DNA of 64,000 nucleotides from the NCBI GenBank assembly GCA_036417435.1, contig JAZAQT010000027.1:1116001-1180000 (forward strand). Reading direction: 5' to 3'. Positions 11,124 through 23,275 of this stretch are shown here, piece after piece (within the stretch, counting starts at the first letter, position 1; every line of letters starts with the position of its first letter). This DNA is from Inia geoffrensis. Its lineage: Eukaryota; Chordata; Mammalia; Artiodactyla; Iniidae. The notes under the pieces are model-generated. The model did not search any database, had not been told where the DNA came from, and saw only the letters and a program-made list of their open reading frames with translations. A program made the translations under genes and the position numbers.

Positions 11124-11843
11124 TTGAGTCCATTTGGTTGAGCAAGGAGTAGCTCTTGTCTAATATATATTTGGCTTATGGAATGGTATCTGTCCTAATG
11201 TCAACCTCTGGTTTTATGCAGCCTCCCCACTCTCCTTTCCCCTTAAGCAAGCATAAGTTTGTTTTGTAAATGTGAGACTCTCTTGTGTTTTGTAATGCAG
11301 TTCACACGTAGCCGTGTTTACATTCCCGGTATTAGTGATATCTTATGATGTTTCTTTTTCTGTGTGACTTATTTCACTTAGAATCATCGTAACTATATCC
11401 ACTCATTATGCTGCTACTGGTCTGTTGCCATTGATTTCATTGTTGAGTGATATTCCATTGTAGGGATGTACCACAACTTCTATATCCATTTTTCTCTTTC
11501 TGGGCTATTAAAGTTGTACCATAGTCAAGGCTCCCGTACACAGAGCAGCCCCAAACTTTGGTGTGGCTGTGTCTTTTTCATTTAAATTTTCCGAATCTAT
11601 AGCACCATAAGTGGAAGTGCCCTAGGCTCTCTAGCTTGTTTTTTTCTTTGTTCCAGGAAACACCATCCACTTCTCCAGAGTGGCTGTTGGCAATTTACAT
11701 CCCGCCCATCAGCATAACAAGGCTGCCGGTTCTCCATGGCCTGTTCTGCCTCTCTGGATTTTACACTTTTTTCGGACGGCCCTTTGGATCGGTGGGAAGT
11801 GAGACTGCCTTGTAGTGCGGATTTCCATTGCAGGCTTGCTTGG
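10966..11843 (-). mobile_element. L1-derived half of the unit (antisense 3'UTR plus ORF2 C-terminus), shown for U2/U3
   Basis: Starting at a T-rich relic of the L1 tail ('ttttctttttcaaatttatt'), this part follows the landmarks of an inverted cetartiodactyl L1 end in order. These include 'gctgctgtacacaaat', the 'ctctcctttccccttaagc' block, 'gtgatatcttatgatgtttc', 'tgtgtgacttatttcactta', 'gagtgatattccattgtagg', 'atgtaccacaacttctatat', 'ccagagtggctgttggcaat' and 'gtgagactgccttgtag'. Spacing and order fit L1 throughout, but divergence is high, so this is an ancient insertion that became part of the repeat unit before amplification. Confidence 0.75.
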
Positions 11844-11851
11844 TTGGCCAA
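11597..11851 (-). pseudogene. Relic of L1 ORF2 C-terminal coding region, shown for U3
   Basis: The minus-strand frame reads CQQPLWRSGWCFLEQRKKQ then REPRALPLMVL in its second half. This can be aligned with the C-terminal stretch of L1 ORF2 protein around its conserved QPLW...W.FL motif. The frame is open for 84 codons only because this short region lacks stops. It begins with TTG, lies partly within the palindrome and is preceded by no ORF2 reverse-transcriptase domain. The same frame is open in most units, as homogenised copies. It is not a gene. Confidence 0.6.
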
Positions 11852-11915
11852 AAAGGGCGTATGCGTTTTTTCCTGAATATATTCAGGAAAAAACGCATAC
11901 GCCCTTTTTGGCCAA
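11844..11915. mobile_element. 72 bp perfect palindrome, mariner/MITE-like, shown for U3
   Basis: Two 36 bp arms meet with no spacer at 'gaatatattc'. Each outer end reads ttggccaaaaagggcgtatg on its own strand. The outer TTGGCCAAAAAG and the inner T-run followed by CC resemble the short mariner-derived hairpin repeats that are abundant in ruminant genomes, which I recall as the source of the miR-2284/2285 families. I saw no clean TA target duplication. In RNA form it would be a perfect 36 bp hairpin; in DNA it could extrude a cruciform. It sits exactly at the end of the L1-derived half. Confidence 0.8.
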
Positions 11916-12703
11916 GTGCATCACTGTCGAACTGCTGCCTCTTTTCCTACGCTTTCAGAGCAATTCTTATCTACCCCCTGATATCTGTTTTCTGCAATTC
12001 TGCATCGCGTTCAAGTCTTCTTCACAGCCTTCCTTCAATAAATTTTTGGATGATAGGGGTCATTAGGAACTCTGCAGGATTGTGAGTTACAGTGCCACAA
12101 ATCTCCTTTTCTCAACTCGCTTTCTTGTGAGCTGACCGCAAACCCGAAGAATTGCTTCAGGCCCTAATCTCGTTCCGGCATGGCACGCTGAGCCTTTGAT
12201 GAATTCTTCTTCCTGTAGGGAAATCAGTGTTCAATGTGCCCGTCCAAACACATCAAGTTAGCTGCTCATTCGTTCTCCTTATTCCTGTTCATCTTCCACA
12301 GAGATTGCAAACTGTGCCAAACAAGAGGTCAAAGGCACTGACTCTCCAAGTGGGGAGAATGTTAATATTGCATCTGGAATGGCGAACTCGAGTACCAGGG
12401 GGCTAAAATGGCGATGAGTTTTAGAAATTGTGCCTGATCACTTCGTGGACCATATTCTGGGTTTTCCATGCATATTTTAGCTGAAGGATAAATCCCTTTC
12501 ACGTGGAGATTTGGGACCCGTGGAATGGGAACCATGCACCATTACCTCAAAGGGTCTGCATTTCCTCACCAATAGTATCAGCCCCAAGTGTCCAGCCTTA
12601 TCTCTCCCACAGCTGTGGATGTAGAGGTGGTAAATCCAAGATTCCTCACAAGCCCTGAAGGACTTATTTAAGAATTTCTCTCTATTTGACAGTCCTTGTG
12701 TTT
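11916..12703. other. Non-L1 half of the satellite unit, origin unknown, shown for U3
   Basis: About 790 bp between the palindrome and the L1 tail relic. I do not recognise a source element. It holds an AATAAA (12037-12042), a CpG-rich stretch (12115-12190), the XhoI-type site (12387-12392) and the CTCF/YY1-like pair. No open frame in it has recognisable coding character. Confidence 0.5.
12394..12413 (+). promoter_or_regulatory. CTCF-core-like plus YY1-like motif pair, shown for U3
   Basis: accagggggc (12394-12403) matches ten positions of the CTCF core, though the two C positions just upstream do not match. One base on, aaaatggcg (12405-12413) matches the YY1 core. The pair recurs once per unit at the same phase. 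Most units have accagggggct; several (E2, and the copies near 29757, 33229 and 61009) have accag(g/a)gggcg, which fits the CTCF core better. Binding is inferred from motif similarity only. Confidence 0.3.
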
Positions 12704-12859
12704 TCTTTTTCAAATTTATTTTTATAAGGGGATTTAGCTTATTGACACTGCTGTGTGTATGCTGCTGTACACAAATGATTTTCTTATGGAGACCTATAAA
12801 TGTATGGGTTTTAATTTTCTTCATAGTCAGGTATATTCCTAGGTTTTGAATACGGGGTG

Positions 12860-14595
12860 TTGAGTCCATTTGGTTGAGCAAGGAGTAGCTCTTGTCTAAT
12901 ATATATTTAGCTTATGGAATGGTATCTGTCCTAATGTCAACCTCTGGTTTTATGCAGCCTCCCCACTCTCCTTTCCCCTTAAGCAAGCATAAGTTTCTTT
13001 TGTAAATGTGAGACTCTCTTGTGTTTTCTAATGAAGTTCACACGTAGCCGTGTTTACATTCCCGGTATTAGTGATATCTTATGATGTTTCTTTTTCTGTG
13101 TGACTTATTTCACTTAGAATCATCGTAACTAAATCCACTCATTATGCTGCTACTGCTCTGTTGCCATTGATTTCATTGTTGAGTTATATTCCATTGTAGG
13201 GATGTACCACAACTTCTATATCCATTTTTCTCTTTCTGGGCTATTAAAGTTGTACCATAGTCAAGGCTGCCATACACAGAGCAGCCCCAAACTTTGGTGT
13301 GGCTGTGTCTTTTTCATTTAAATTTTCCGAATCTATAACACCATAAGTGGAAGTGCCCTTGGCTCTCTAGCTTGGTTTTTTCTTTGTTCCAGGAATCACC
13401 ATCCACTTCTCCAGAGTGGCTGTTGGCAATTTACATCCCGCCCAACAGCATAACAAGGCTGCCAGTTCTCCATGGCCTGTTTTGCCTCTCTGGATTTTAC
13501 ACTTTTTTCGGACGGCACTTTGGATCGGTGGGAAGTGAGACTGCCTTGTAGTGCGGATTTCCATTCCAGGCTTGCTTGGTTGGCCAAAAAGGGCGTATGC
13601 GTTTTTTCCTGAATATATTCAGGAAAAAACGCATACGCCCTTTTAGGCCAAGTGCATCACTGTCGAACTGCTGCCTCTTTTCCTACGCTTTCAGAGCAAT
13701 TCTTATCTTCCCCCTGATATCTGTTTTCTGCAATTCTGTGTCGCGTTCAAGTCCTCTTCACAGCCTTCCTTCAATAAATTTTTGGATGATAGGGGTCATT
13801 TGGAACTCTGCAGGATTGTGAGTTACAGTGACAAAAATCTCCTTTTCTCCACTCACTTTCTTGTTAGCTGACCGCAAACCCGAAAAATTGCTTCAGGCCC
13901 TAATCTCGTTCTGGCATGGCACGCTGAGCCTTTGATGAATTCTTCTTCCTGTAGGGAAATCAGTGTTCAATGTGCCCGTCCAAACACATCAAGTTAGCTG
14001 CTCATTCGTTCTCCTTATTCCTGTTCATCTTCCACAGAAATTGCAAACTGTGCCAAACAAGAGGTCAAAGGCACTGACTCTCCAAGTGGGGAGAATGTTA
14101 ATATTGCATGTGGAACGGCGAACTCGAGTACCAGGGGGCTAAAATGGCGATGAGTTTTAGAAATTGTGCCTGATCACTTCGTGGACCATATTCTGGGTTT
14201 TCCATGCATATTTTAGCTGAAGGATAAATCCCTTACACATGGATCTTTGGGACCCGTGGAATGGGAACCATGCAGCATTACCTCAAAGGGTCTGCATTCC
14301 CTCACCAATAGTATCAGCCCCAAGTGTCCAGCCTTATCTCTCCCACAGCTGTCGATGTAGAGGTGGTAAATCCAAGATTCCTCACAAGCCCTCAAGGACT
14401 TATTTAAGAATTTCTCTCTATTTGACAGTCCTTGTGTTTTCTTTTTCAAATTTATTTTTATAAGGGGATTTAGCTTATTTACACTGCTGTGTGTATGCTG
14501 CTGTACACAAATCATTTTCTTATGGAGAACTATAAATGTATGGGTTTTAATTTTCTTCATAGTCAGGTATATTCCTAGGTTTTGAATACGGGGTG
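12860..14595. repeat. Satellite unit U4
   Basis: Palindrome 13580-13651 with a single mismatch (ttttaggcc). Carries a patch of linked variants (aatgaagttc, ctgctctg, gagttatatt, ctgccatacac, cccttggctc, aggaatcacc) between about 13031 and 13396, seen again in U9 and U16. Ends with the 'ccctcaagg' marker near 14390. Confidence 0.95.
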
Positions 14596-16331
14596 TTGAG
14601 TCCATTTGTTTGAGCAAGGAGTAGCTCTTGTCTAATATATATTTGGCTTATGGAATGGTATCTGTCCTAATGTCAACCTCTGGTTTTATGCAGCCTCCCC
14701 ACTCTCCTTTCCCCTTAAGCAAGCATAAGTTTGTTTTGTAAATGTGAGACTCTCTTGTGTTTTGTAATGCAGTTCAAACGTAGCCGTGTTTACATTCCCG
14801 GTATTAGTGATATCTTATGATGTTTCTTTTTCTGTGTGACTTATTTCACTTAGAATCATCGTAACTAAATCCACTCATTATGCTGCTACTGGTCTGTTGC
14901 CATTGATTTCATTGTTGAGTGATATTCCATTGTAGGAATGTACCACAACTTCTATATCCATTTTTCTCTTTCTGGGCTATTAAAGTTGTACCATAGTCAA
15001 GGCTCCCGTACACAGAGCGGCCCCAAACTTTGGTGTGGCTGTGTCTTTTTCATTTAAATTTTCCGAATCTATAGCACCATAAGTGGAAGTGCCCTAGGCT
15101 CTCTAGCTTGGTTTTTTCTTTGTTCCAGGAAGCACCATACACTTTTCCAGAGTGGCTGTTGGCAATTTACATCCCGCCCATCAGCATAACAAGGCTGCCG
15201 GTTCTTCATGGCCTGTCCTGCCTCTCTGGATTTTACACTTTTTTCGGACGGCCCTTTGGATCGGTGGGATGTGAGACTGCCTTGTAGTGCGGATTTCCAT
15301 TGCAGGCTTGCTTGGTTGGCCAAAAAGGGCGTATACGTTTTTTCCTGAATATATTCAGGAAAAAACGCATACGCCCTTTTTGGCCAAGTGCATCACTGTC
15401 GAACTGCTGCCTCTTTTCCTACGCTTTCAGAGCAATTCTTATCTACCCCCTGATATCTGTTTTCTGCAATTCTGTTTCGCTTTCAAGTCCTCTTCACAGC
15501 CTTCCTTCAATAAATTTTTGGATGATAGTGGTCATTTGGAACTCTGCAGGATTGTGAGTTACAGTGCCAAAAATCTCCTTTTCTCAACTCGCTTTCTTGT
15601 GAGCGGACCGCAAACCCGAAGAATTGCTTCAGGCCCTAATCTCGTTCCGGCATGGCACGCTGAGCCTTTGATGAATTCTTCTTCCTGTAGGGAAAACAGT
15701 GTTCAATGTGCCCGTCCAAACACATCAAGTTAGCTGCTCATTCGTTCTCCTTATTCCTGTTCATCTTCCACAGAAATTGCAAACTGTGCCAAACAAGAGG
15801 TCAAAGGCACTGACTGTCCAAGTGGGGAGAATGTTAATATTGCATCTGGAACGGCGAACTCGAGTACCAGGGGGCTAAAATGGTGATGAGTTTTAGAAAT
15901 TGTGCCTGATCACTTCGTGGACCATATTCTGGGATTTCCATGCATATTATAGCTGAAGGATAAATCCCTTACACGTGGAGATTTTGGACCCGTGGAATGG
16001 GAACCATGCACCATTACCTCAAAGGGTCTGCATTCCCTCACCAATAGTATCAGCCCCAAGTGTCCAGCCTTATCTCTCCCACAGCTGTGGATGTAGAGGT
16101 GGTAAATCCAAGATTCCTCACAAGCCCTGAAGGACTTATTTAAGAATTTCTCTCTATTTGACAGTCCTTGTGTTTTCTTTTTCAAATTTATTTTTATAAG
16201 GGGATTTAGCTTATTGACACTGCTGTATGTATGCTGCTGTACACAAATCATTTTCTTATGGAGACCTATAAATATATGGGTTTTAATTTTCTTCATAGTC
16301 AGGTATATTCCTAGGTTTTGAATACGGGGTG
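14596..16331. repeat. Satellite unit U5
   Basis: Palindrome 15316-15387 with one left-arm change (gtatacg). 'gagcggaccg' near 15602 is shared with U9, U11, U13, U15 and U31. 'catgcatattatagc' near 15941 removes the usual minus-frame stop, lengthening that frame. Confidence 0.95.
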
Positions 16332-18067
16332 TTGAGTCCATTTGGTTGAGCAAGGAGTAGCTCTTGTCTAATATATATTTGGCTTATGGAATGGTATCTG
16401 TCCTAATGTCAACCTCTGGTTTTATGCAGCCTCCCCACTCTCCTTTCCCCTTAAGCAAGCATAAGATTCTTTTGTAAATGTGAGACTCTCTTGTGTTTTG
16501 TAATGCAGTTCACACGTAGCCGTGTTTACATTCCCGGTATTAGTGATATCTTATGATGTTTCTTTTTCTGTGTGACTTATTTCACTTAGAATCATCGTAA
16601 CTATATCCACTCATTATGCTGCTACTGGTCTGTTGCCATTGATTTCATTGTTGAGTGATATTCCATTGTAGGGATGTACCACAACTTCTATATCCATTTT
16701 TCTCTTTCTGGGCTATTAAAGTTGTACCATAGTCAAGGCTCCCGTACACAGAGCAGCCCCAAACTTTGGTGTGGCTGTGTCTTTTTCATTTAAATTTTCC
16801 GAATCTATAGCACCATAAGTGGAAGTGCCCTAGGCTCTCTAGCTTGTTTTTTTCTTTGTTCCAGGAAACACCATCCACTTCTCCAGAGTGGCTGTTGGCA
16901 ATTTACATCCCGCCTATCAGCATAACAAGGCTGCCGGTTCTCCATGGCCTGTTCTGCCTCTCTGGATTTTACACTTTTTTCGGACGGCCCTTTGGATCAG
17001 TGGGAAGTGAGACTGCCTTGTAGTGCGGATTTCCATTGCAGGCTTGCTTGGTTGGCCAAAAAGGGCGTATGCGTTTTTTCCTGAATATATTCAGGAAAAA
17101 ACGCATACGCCCTTTTTGGCCAAGTGCATCACTGTCGAACTGCTGCCTCTTTTCCTACGCTTTCAGAGCAATTCTTATCTACCCCCTGATATCTGTTTTC
17201 TGCAATTCTGCTTCGAGTTCAAGCCCTCTTCACAGCCTTCCTTCAATAAATTTTTGGATGATAGGGGTCATTTGGAACTCTGCAGGATTGTGAGTTACAG
17301 TGCCAAAAATCTCCTTTTCTCAACTCGCTTTCTTGTGAGCTGACCGCAAACCCGAAGAATTGCTTCAGGCCCTAATCTCGTTCCAGCATGGCACGCTGTG
17401 CCTTTGATGAATTCTTCTTCCTGTAGGGAAATCAGTGTTCAATGTGCCTGTCCAAACACATCAAGTTAGCTGCTCATTTGTTCTCCTTATTCCTGTTCAT
17501 CTTCCACAGAAATTGCAAACTGTGCCAAACAAGAGGTCAAAGGCACTGACTCTCCAAGTGGGGAGAATGTTAATATTGCATCTGGAACGGCGAACTCGAG
17601 TACCAGGGGGCTAAAATGGCGATGAGTTTTAGAAATTGTGCCTGATCACTTCGTGGACCATATTCTGGGTTTTCCATGCATATTTTAGCTGAAGGATAAA
17701 TCCCTTACACATGGATCTTTGGGACCCGTGGAATGGGAACCATGCAGCATTACCTCAAAGGGTCTGCATTCCCTCACCAATAGTATCAGCCCCAAGTGTC
17801 CAGCCTTATCTCTCCCACAGCTGTGGATGTAGAGGTGGTAAATGAAAGATTCCTCACAAGCCCTCAAGGACTTATTTAAGAATTTCTCTCAATTTGACAG
17901 TCCTTGTGTTTTCTTTTTCAAATTTATTTTTATAAGGGGATTTAGCTTATTTACATTGCTGTGTGTATGCTGCTGTACACAAATCATTTTCTTATGGAGA
18001 CCTATAAATGTATGGGTTTTAATTTTCTTCATAGTCAGGTATATTCCTAGGTTTTGAATACGGGATG
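16332..18067. repeat. Satellite unit U6
   Basis: Palindrome 17052-17123 is perfect. Close relative of U2 (same 'cttcgagttcaagccc', 'cgctgtgcc' and 'ctcatttgttct' variants). Carries 'ccctcaagg' near 17862. A T-to-A change near 17890 puts a TGA in the common minus frame. Confidence 0.95.
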
Positions 18068-19803
18068 TTGAGTTCATTTGGTTGAGCAAGGAGTAGCTCT
18101 TGTCTAATATATATTTGGCTTATGGAATGGTATCTGTCCTAATGTCAACCTCTGGTTTTATGCAGCCTCCCCACTCTCCTTTCCCCTTAAGCAAGCATAA
18201 GTTTGTTTTGTAAATGTGAGACTCTCTTGTGTTTTGTAATGCAGTTCACAGGTAACCGTGTTTACATTCCCGGTATTAGTGATATCTTATGATGTTTCTT
18301 TTTCTGTGTGACTTATTTCACTTAGAATCATCGTAACTAAATCCACTCATTATGCTGCTACTGGTCTGTTGCCATTGATTTCATTGTTGAGTGATATTCC
18401 ATTGTAGGGATGTACCACAACTTCTATATCCATTTTTCTCTTTCTGGGCTATTAAAGTTGTACCATAGTCAAGGCTCCCGTACACAGAGCAGCCCCAAAC
18501 TTTGGTGTGGCTGTGTCTTTTTCATTTAAATTTTCCGAATCTATAGCACCATAAGTGGAAGTGCCCTAGGCTCTCTAGCTTGGTTTTTTCTTTGTTCCAG
18601 GAAACACCATACACTTTGCAAGAGTGGCTGTTGGCAATTTACATCCCGCCCATCAGCATAACAAGGCTGCCGGTTCTTCATGGCCTGTCCTGCCTCTCTG
18701 GATTTTACACTTTTTTCGGACGGCCCTTTGGATCGGTGGGATGTGAGACTGCCTTGTAGTGCGGATTTCCATTGCAGGCTTGCTTGCTTGGCCAAAAAGG
18801 GCGTATGCGTTTTTTCCTGAATATATTCAGGAAAAAACGCATACGCCCTTTTTGGCCAAGTGCATCACTGTCGAACTGCTGCCTCTTTTCCTACGCTTTC
18901 AGAGCAATTCTTATCTACCCCCTGATATCTGTTTTCTGCAATTCTGCATCGCGTTCAAGTCTTCTTCACAGCCTTCCTTCAATAAATTTTTGGATGATAG
19001 GGGTCATTAGGAACTCTGCAGGATTGTGAGTTACAGTGCCACAAATCTCCTTTTCTCAACTCGCTTTCTTGTGAGCTGACCGCAAACCCGAAGAATTGCT
19101 TCAGGCCCTAATCTCGTTCCGGCATGGCACGCTGAGCCTTTGATGAATTCTTCTTCCTGTAGGGAAATCAGTGTTCAATGTGCCCGTCCAAACACATCAA
19201 GTTAGCTGCTCATTCGTTCTCCTTATTCCTGTTCATCTTCCACAGAGATTGCAAACTGTGCCAAACAAGAGGTCAAAGGCACTGACTCTCCAAGTGGGGA
19301 GAATGTTAATATTGCATCTGGAACGGCGAACTCGAGTACCAGGGGGCTAAAATGGCGATGAGTTTTAGAAATTGTGCCTGATCACTTCGTGGACCATATT
19401 CTGGGTTTATCATGCATATTTTAGCTGAAGGATAAATCCCTTTCACGTGGAGATTTGGGACCCGTGGAATGGGAACCATGCACCATTACCTCAAAGGGTC
19501 TGCATTCCCTCACCAATAGTATCAGCCCCAAGTGTCCAGCCTTATCTCTCCCCCAGCTGTGGATGTAGAGGTGGTAAATCCAAGATTCCTCACAAGCCCT
19601 GAAGGACTTATTTAAGAATTTCTCTCTATTTGACAGTCCTTGTGTTTTCTTTTTCAAATTTATTTTTATAAGGGGATTTAGCTTATTTACACTGCTGTGT
19701 GTATGCTGCTGTACACAAATCATTTTCTTATGGAGACCTATAAATGTATGGGTTTTAATTTTCTTCATAGTCAGGTATATTCCTAGGTTTTGAATACGGG
19801 GTG
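18068..19803. repeat. Satellite unit U7
   Basis: Palindrome 18788-18859 is perfect, with an upstream 'gcttgcttgg' variant. Shares 'ttcaagtcttcttc' with U3, supporting a four-unit (6944 bp) repeat of U2-U3 as U6-U7. Confidence 0.95.
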
Positions 19804-21539
19804 TTGAGTCCATTTGGTTGAGCAAGGAGTAGCTCTTGTCTAATATATATTTGGCTTATGGAATGGTATCTGTCCTAATGTCAACCTCTGGTTTTATGCA
19901 GCCTCCCCACTCTCCTTTCCCCTTAAGCAAGCATAAGTTTGTTTTGTAAATGTGAGACTCTCTTGTGTTTTGTAATGCAGTTCACAGGTAGCCGTGTTTA
20001 CATTCCCGGTATTAGTGATATCTTATGATGTTTCTTTTTCTCTGTGACTTATTTCACTTAGAATCATCGTAACTAAATCCACTCATTATGCTGCTACTGG
20101 TCTGTTGCCATTGATTTCATTGTTGAGTGATATTCCATTGTAGGGATGTACCACAACTTCTATATCCATTTTTCTCTTTCTGGGCTATTAAAGTTGTACC
20201 ATAGTCAAGGCTCCCGTACACAGAGCAGCCCCAAACTTTGGTGTGGCTGTGTCTTTTTCATTTAAATTTTCCGAATCTATAGCACCATAAGTGGAAGTGC
20301 CCTAGGCTCTCTAGCTTGGTTTTTTCTTTGTTCCAGGAAACACCATACACTTTTCCAGAGTGGCTGTTGGCAATTTACATCCCGCCCATCAGCATAACAA
20401 GGCTGCTTGTTCTTCATGGCCTGTCCTGCCTCTCTGGATTTTACACTTTTTTCGGACGGCCCTTTGGATCGGTGGGATGTGAGACTGCCTTGTAGTGCGG
20501 ATTTCCATTGCAGGCTTGCTTGGTTGACCAAAAAGGGCGTATGCGTTTTTTCCTGAATATATTCAGGAAAAAACGCATACGCCCTTTTTGGCCAAGTGCA
20601 TCACTGTCGAACTGCTGCCTCTTTTCCTACGCTTTCAGAGCAATTCTTATCTACCCCCTGATATCTGTTTTCTGCAATTCTGCATCGCGTTCAAGTCCTC
20701 TTCACAGCCTTCCTTCAATAAATTTTTGGATGATAGGGGTCATTAGGAACTCTGCAGGATTGTGAGTTACAGTGCCACAAATCTCCTTTTCTCAACTCGC
20801 TTTCTTGTGAGCTGACCGCAAACCTGAAGAATTGCTTCAGGCCCTAATCTCGTTCCGGCATGGCACGCTGAGCCTTTGATGAATTCTTCTTCCTGTAGGG
20901 AAATCAGTGTTCAATGTGCCCGTCCAAACACATCAAGTTAGCTGCTCATTCGTTCTCCTTATTCCTGTTCATCTTCCACAGAAATTGCAAACTGTGCCAA
21001 ACAAGAGGTCAAAGGCACTGACTCTCCAAGTGGGGAGAATGTTAATATTGCATCTGGAACGGCGAACTCGAGTACCAGGGGGCTAAAATGGCGATGAGTT
21101 TTAGAAATTGTGACTGATCACTTCGTGGACCATATTCTGGGTTTTCCATGCATATTTTAGCTGAAGGATAAATCCCTTTCACGTGGAGATTTGGGACCCG
21201 TGGAATGGGAACCATGCACCATTACCTCAAAGGGTCTGCATTCCCTCACCAATAGTATCAGCCCCAAGTGTCCAGCCTTATCTCTCCCACAGCTGTGGAT
21301 GTAGAGGTCGTAAATCCAAGATTCCTCACAAGCCCTGAAGAACTTATTTAAGAATTTCTCTCTATTTGACAGTCCTTGTGTTTTCTTTTTCAAATTTATT
21401 TTTATAAGGGGATTTAGCTTATTGACACTGCTGTGTGTATGCTGCTGTACACAAATGATTTTCTTATGGAGACCTATAAATGTATGGGTTTTAATTTTCT
21501 TCATAGTCAGGTATATTCCTAGGTTTTGAATACGGGGTG
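19804..21539. repeat. Satellite unit U8
   Basis: Palindrome 20524-20595 with one left-arm change (ttgacc). Variant 'gctgcttgttc' near 20403. The 'ccctcaagg' marker is absent, so the dimeric phase of the left block is lost here. Confidence 0.95.
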
Positions 21540-23275
21540 TTGAGTCCATTTGGTTGAGCAAGGAGTAGCTCTTGTCTAATATATATTTGGCTTATGGAAT
21601 GGTATCTGTCCTAATGTCAACCTCTGGTTTTATGCAGCCTCCCCACTCTCCTTTCCCCTTAAGCAAGCATAAGTTTCTTTTGTAAATGTGAGACTCTCTT
21701 GTGTTTTGTAATGAAGTTCACACGTAGCCGTGTTTACATTCCCGGTATTAGTGATATCTTATGATGTTTCTTTTTCTGTGTGACTTATTTCACTTAGAAT
21801 CATCGTAACTAAATCCACTCATTATGCTGCTACTGCTCTGTTGCCATTGATTTCATTGTTGAGTTATATTCCATTGTAGGGATGTACCACAACTTCTATA
21901 TCCATTTTTCTCTTTCTGGGCTATTAATGTTGTACCATAGTCAAGGCTGCCATACACAGAGCAGCCCCAAACTTTGGTGTGGCTGTGTCTTTTTCATTTA
22001 AATTTTCCGAATCTATAACACCATAAGTGGAAGTGCCCTTGGCTCTCTAGCTTGGTTTTTTCTTTGTTCCAGGAATCACCATCCACTTCTCCAGAGTGGC
22101 TGTTGGCAATTTACATCCCGCCCATCAGCATAACAAGGCTGCCAGTTCTCCATGGCCTGTCCTGCCTCTCTGGATTTTACACTTTTTTCGGACGGCACTT
22201 TGGATCGGTGGGAAGTGAGACTGCCTTGTAGTGCGGATTTCCATTGCAGGCTTGCTTGGTTGGCCAAAAAGGGCGTATGCGTTTTTTCCTGAATATATTC
22301 AGGAAAAAACGCATACGCCCTTTTTGGCCAAGTGCATCACTGTCGAACTGCTGCCTCTTTTCCTACGCTTTCAGAGCAATTCTTATCTACCCCCTGATAT
22401 CTGTTTTCTGCAATTCTGCGTCGCGTTCAAATCCTATTCACAGCCTTCCTTCAATAAATTTTTGGATGATAGGGTTCATTTGGAACTCTGCAGGATTTTG
22501 AGTTACAGTGCCACAAATCTCCTTTTCTCAACTCGCTTTCTTGTGAGCGGACCGCAAACCCGAAGAATTGCTTCAGGCCCTAATCTCGTTCCGGCATGGC
22601 ACGCTGAGCCTTTGATGAATTCTTCTTCCTGTAGGGAAATCAGTGTTCAATGTGCCCATCGAAACACATCAAGTTAGCTGCTCATTTGTTCTCCTTATTC
22701 CTGTTCATCTTCCACAGAAATTGCAAACTGTGCCAAACAAGAGGTCAAAGGCACTGACTCTCCAAGTGGGGAGAATGTTAATATTGCATCTGGAACGGCG
22801 AACTCGAGTACCAGGGGGCTAAAATGGCGATGAGTTTTAGAAATTGTGCCTGATCACTTCGTGGACCATATTCTGGGGTTTCCATGCATATTTTAGCTGA
22901 AGGATAAATCCCTTTCACGTGGAGATTTGGGACCCGTGGAATGGGAACCATGCACCATTACCTCAAAGGGTCTGCATTCCCTCACCAATAGTATCAGCCC
23001 CAAGTGTCCAGCCTTATCTCTCTCACAGCTGGGGATGTAGAGGTGGTAAATCCAAGATTCCTCACAAGCCCTGAAGGACTTATTTAAGAATTTCTCTCTA
23101 TTTGACAGTCCTTGTGTTTTCTTTTTCAAATTTATTTTTATAAGGGGATTTAGCTTATTGACACTGCTGTGTGTATGCTGCTGTACACAAATGATTTTCT
23201 TATGGAGACCTATAAATGTATGGGTTTTAATTTTCTTCATAGTCAGGTATATTCCTAAGTTTTGAATACGGGGTG
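21540..23275. repeat. Satellite unit U9
   Basis: Palindrome 22260-22331 is perfect. The left part carries the same linked patch as U4 (about 21711-22076). The right part has 'ttcaaatcctattc' and 'cccatcgaaac', shared with U11 and U13. The exact two-unit duplication begins inside this unit near 22474. Confidence 0.95.

Larger units (their letters stand above)
11124..12859. repeat. Satellite unit U3, used here as the reference unit
   Basis: Palindrome 11844-11915 is perfect. The variant 'ttcaagtcttcttc' near 12010 is shared with U7, four units on. Sub-elements of the unit are annotated separately using this copy. Confidence 0.96.
11124..18067. repeat. Left higher-order block: two-unit periodicity (3472 bp)
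   Basis: The end-of-unit variants 'acatggatctttggg' and 'ccctcaagg' occur in U2, U4 and U6 but not in U3, U5 or U7, giving a dimeric pattern U3-U4 and U5-U6 of 3472 bp. Within it, U2/U6 and U3/U7 match best at four units. Confidence 0.75.

Noticed and set aside
11844..11915. Autonomous mariner transposon
   Set aside because: Only the inverted termini are present, joined back to back, with no transposase sequence between or near them.
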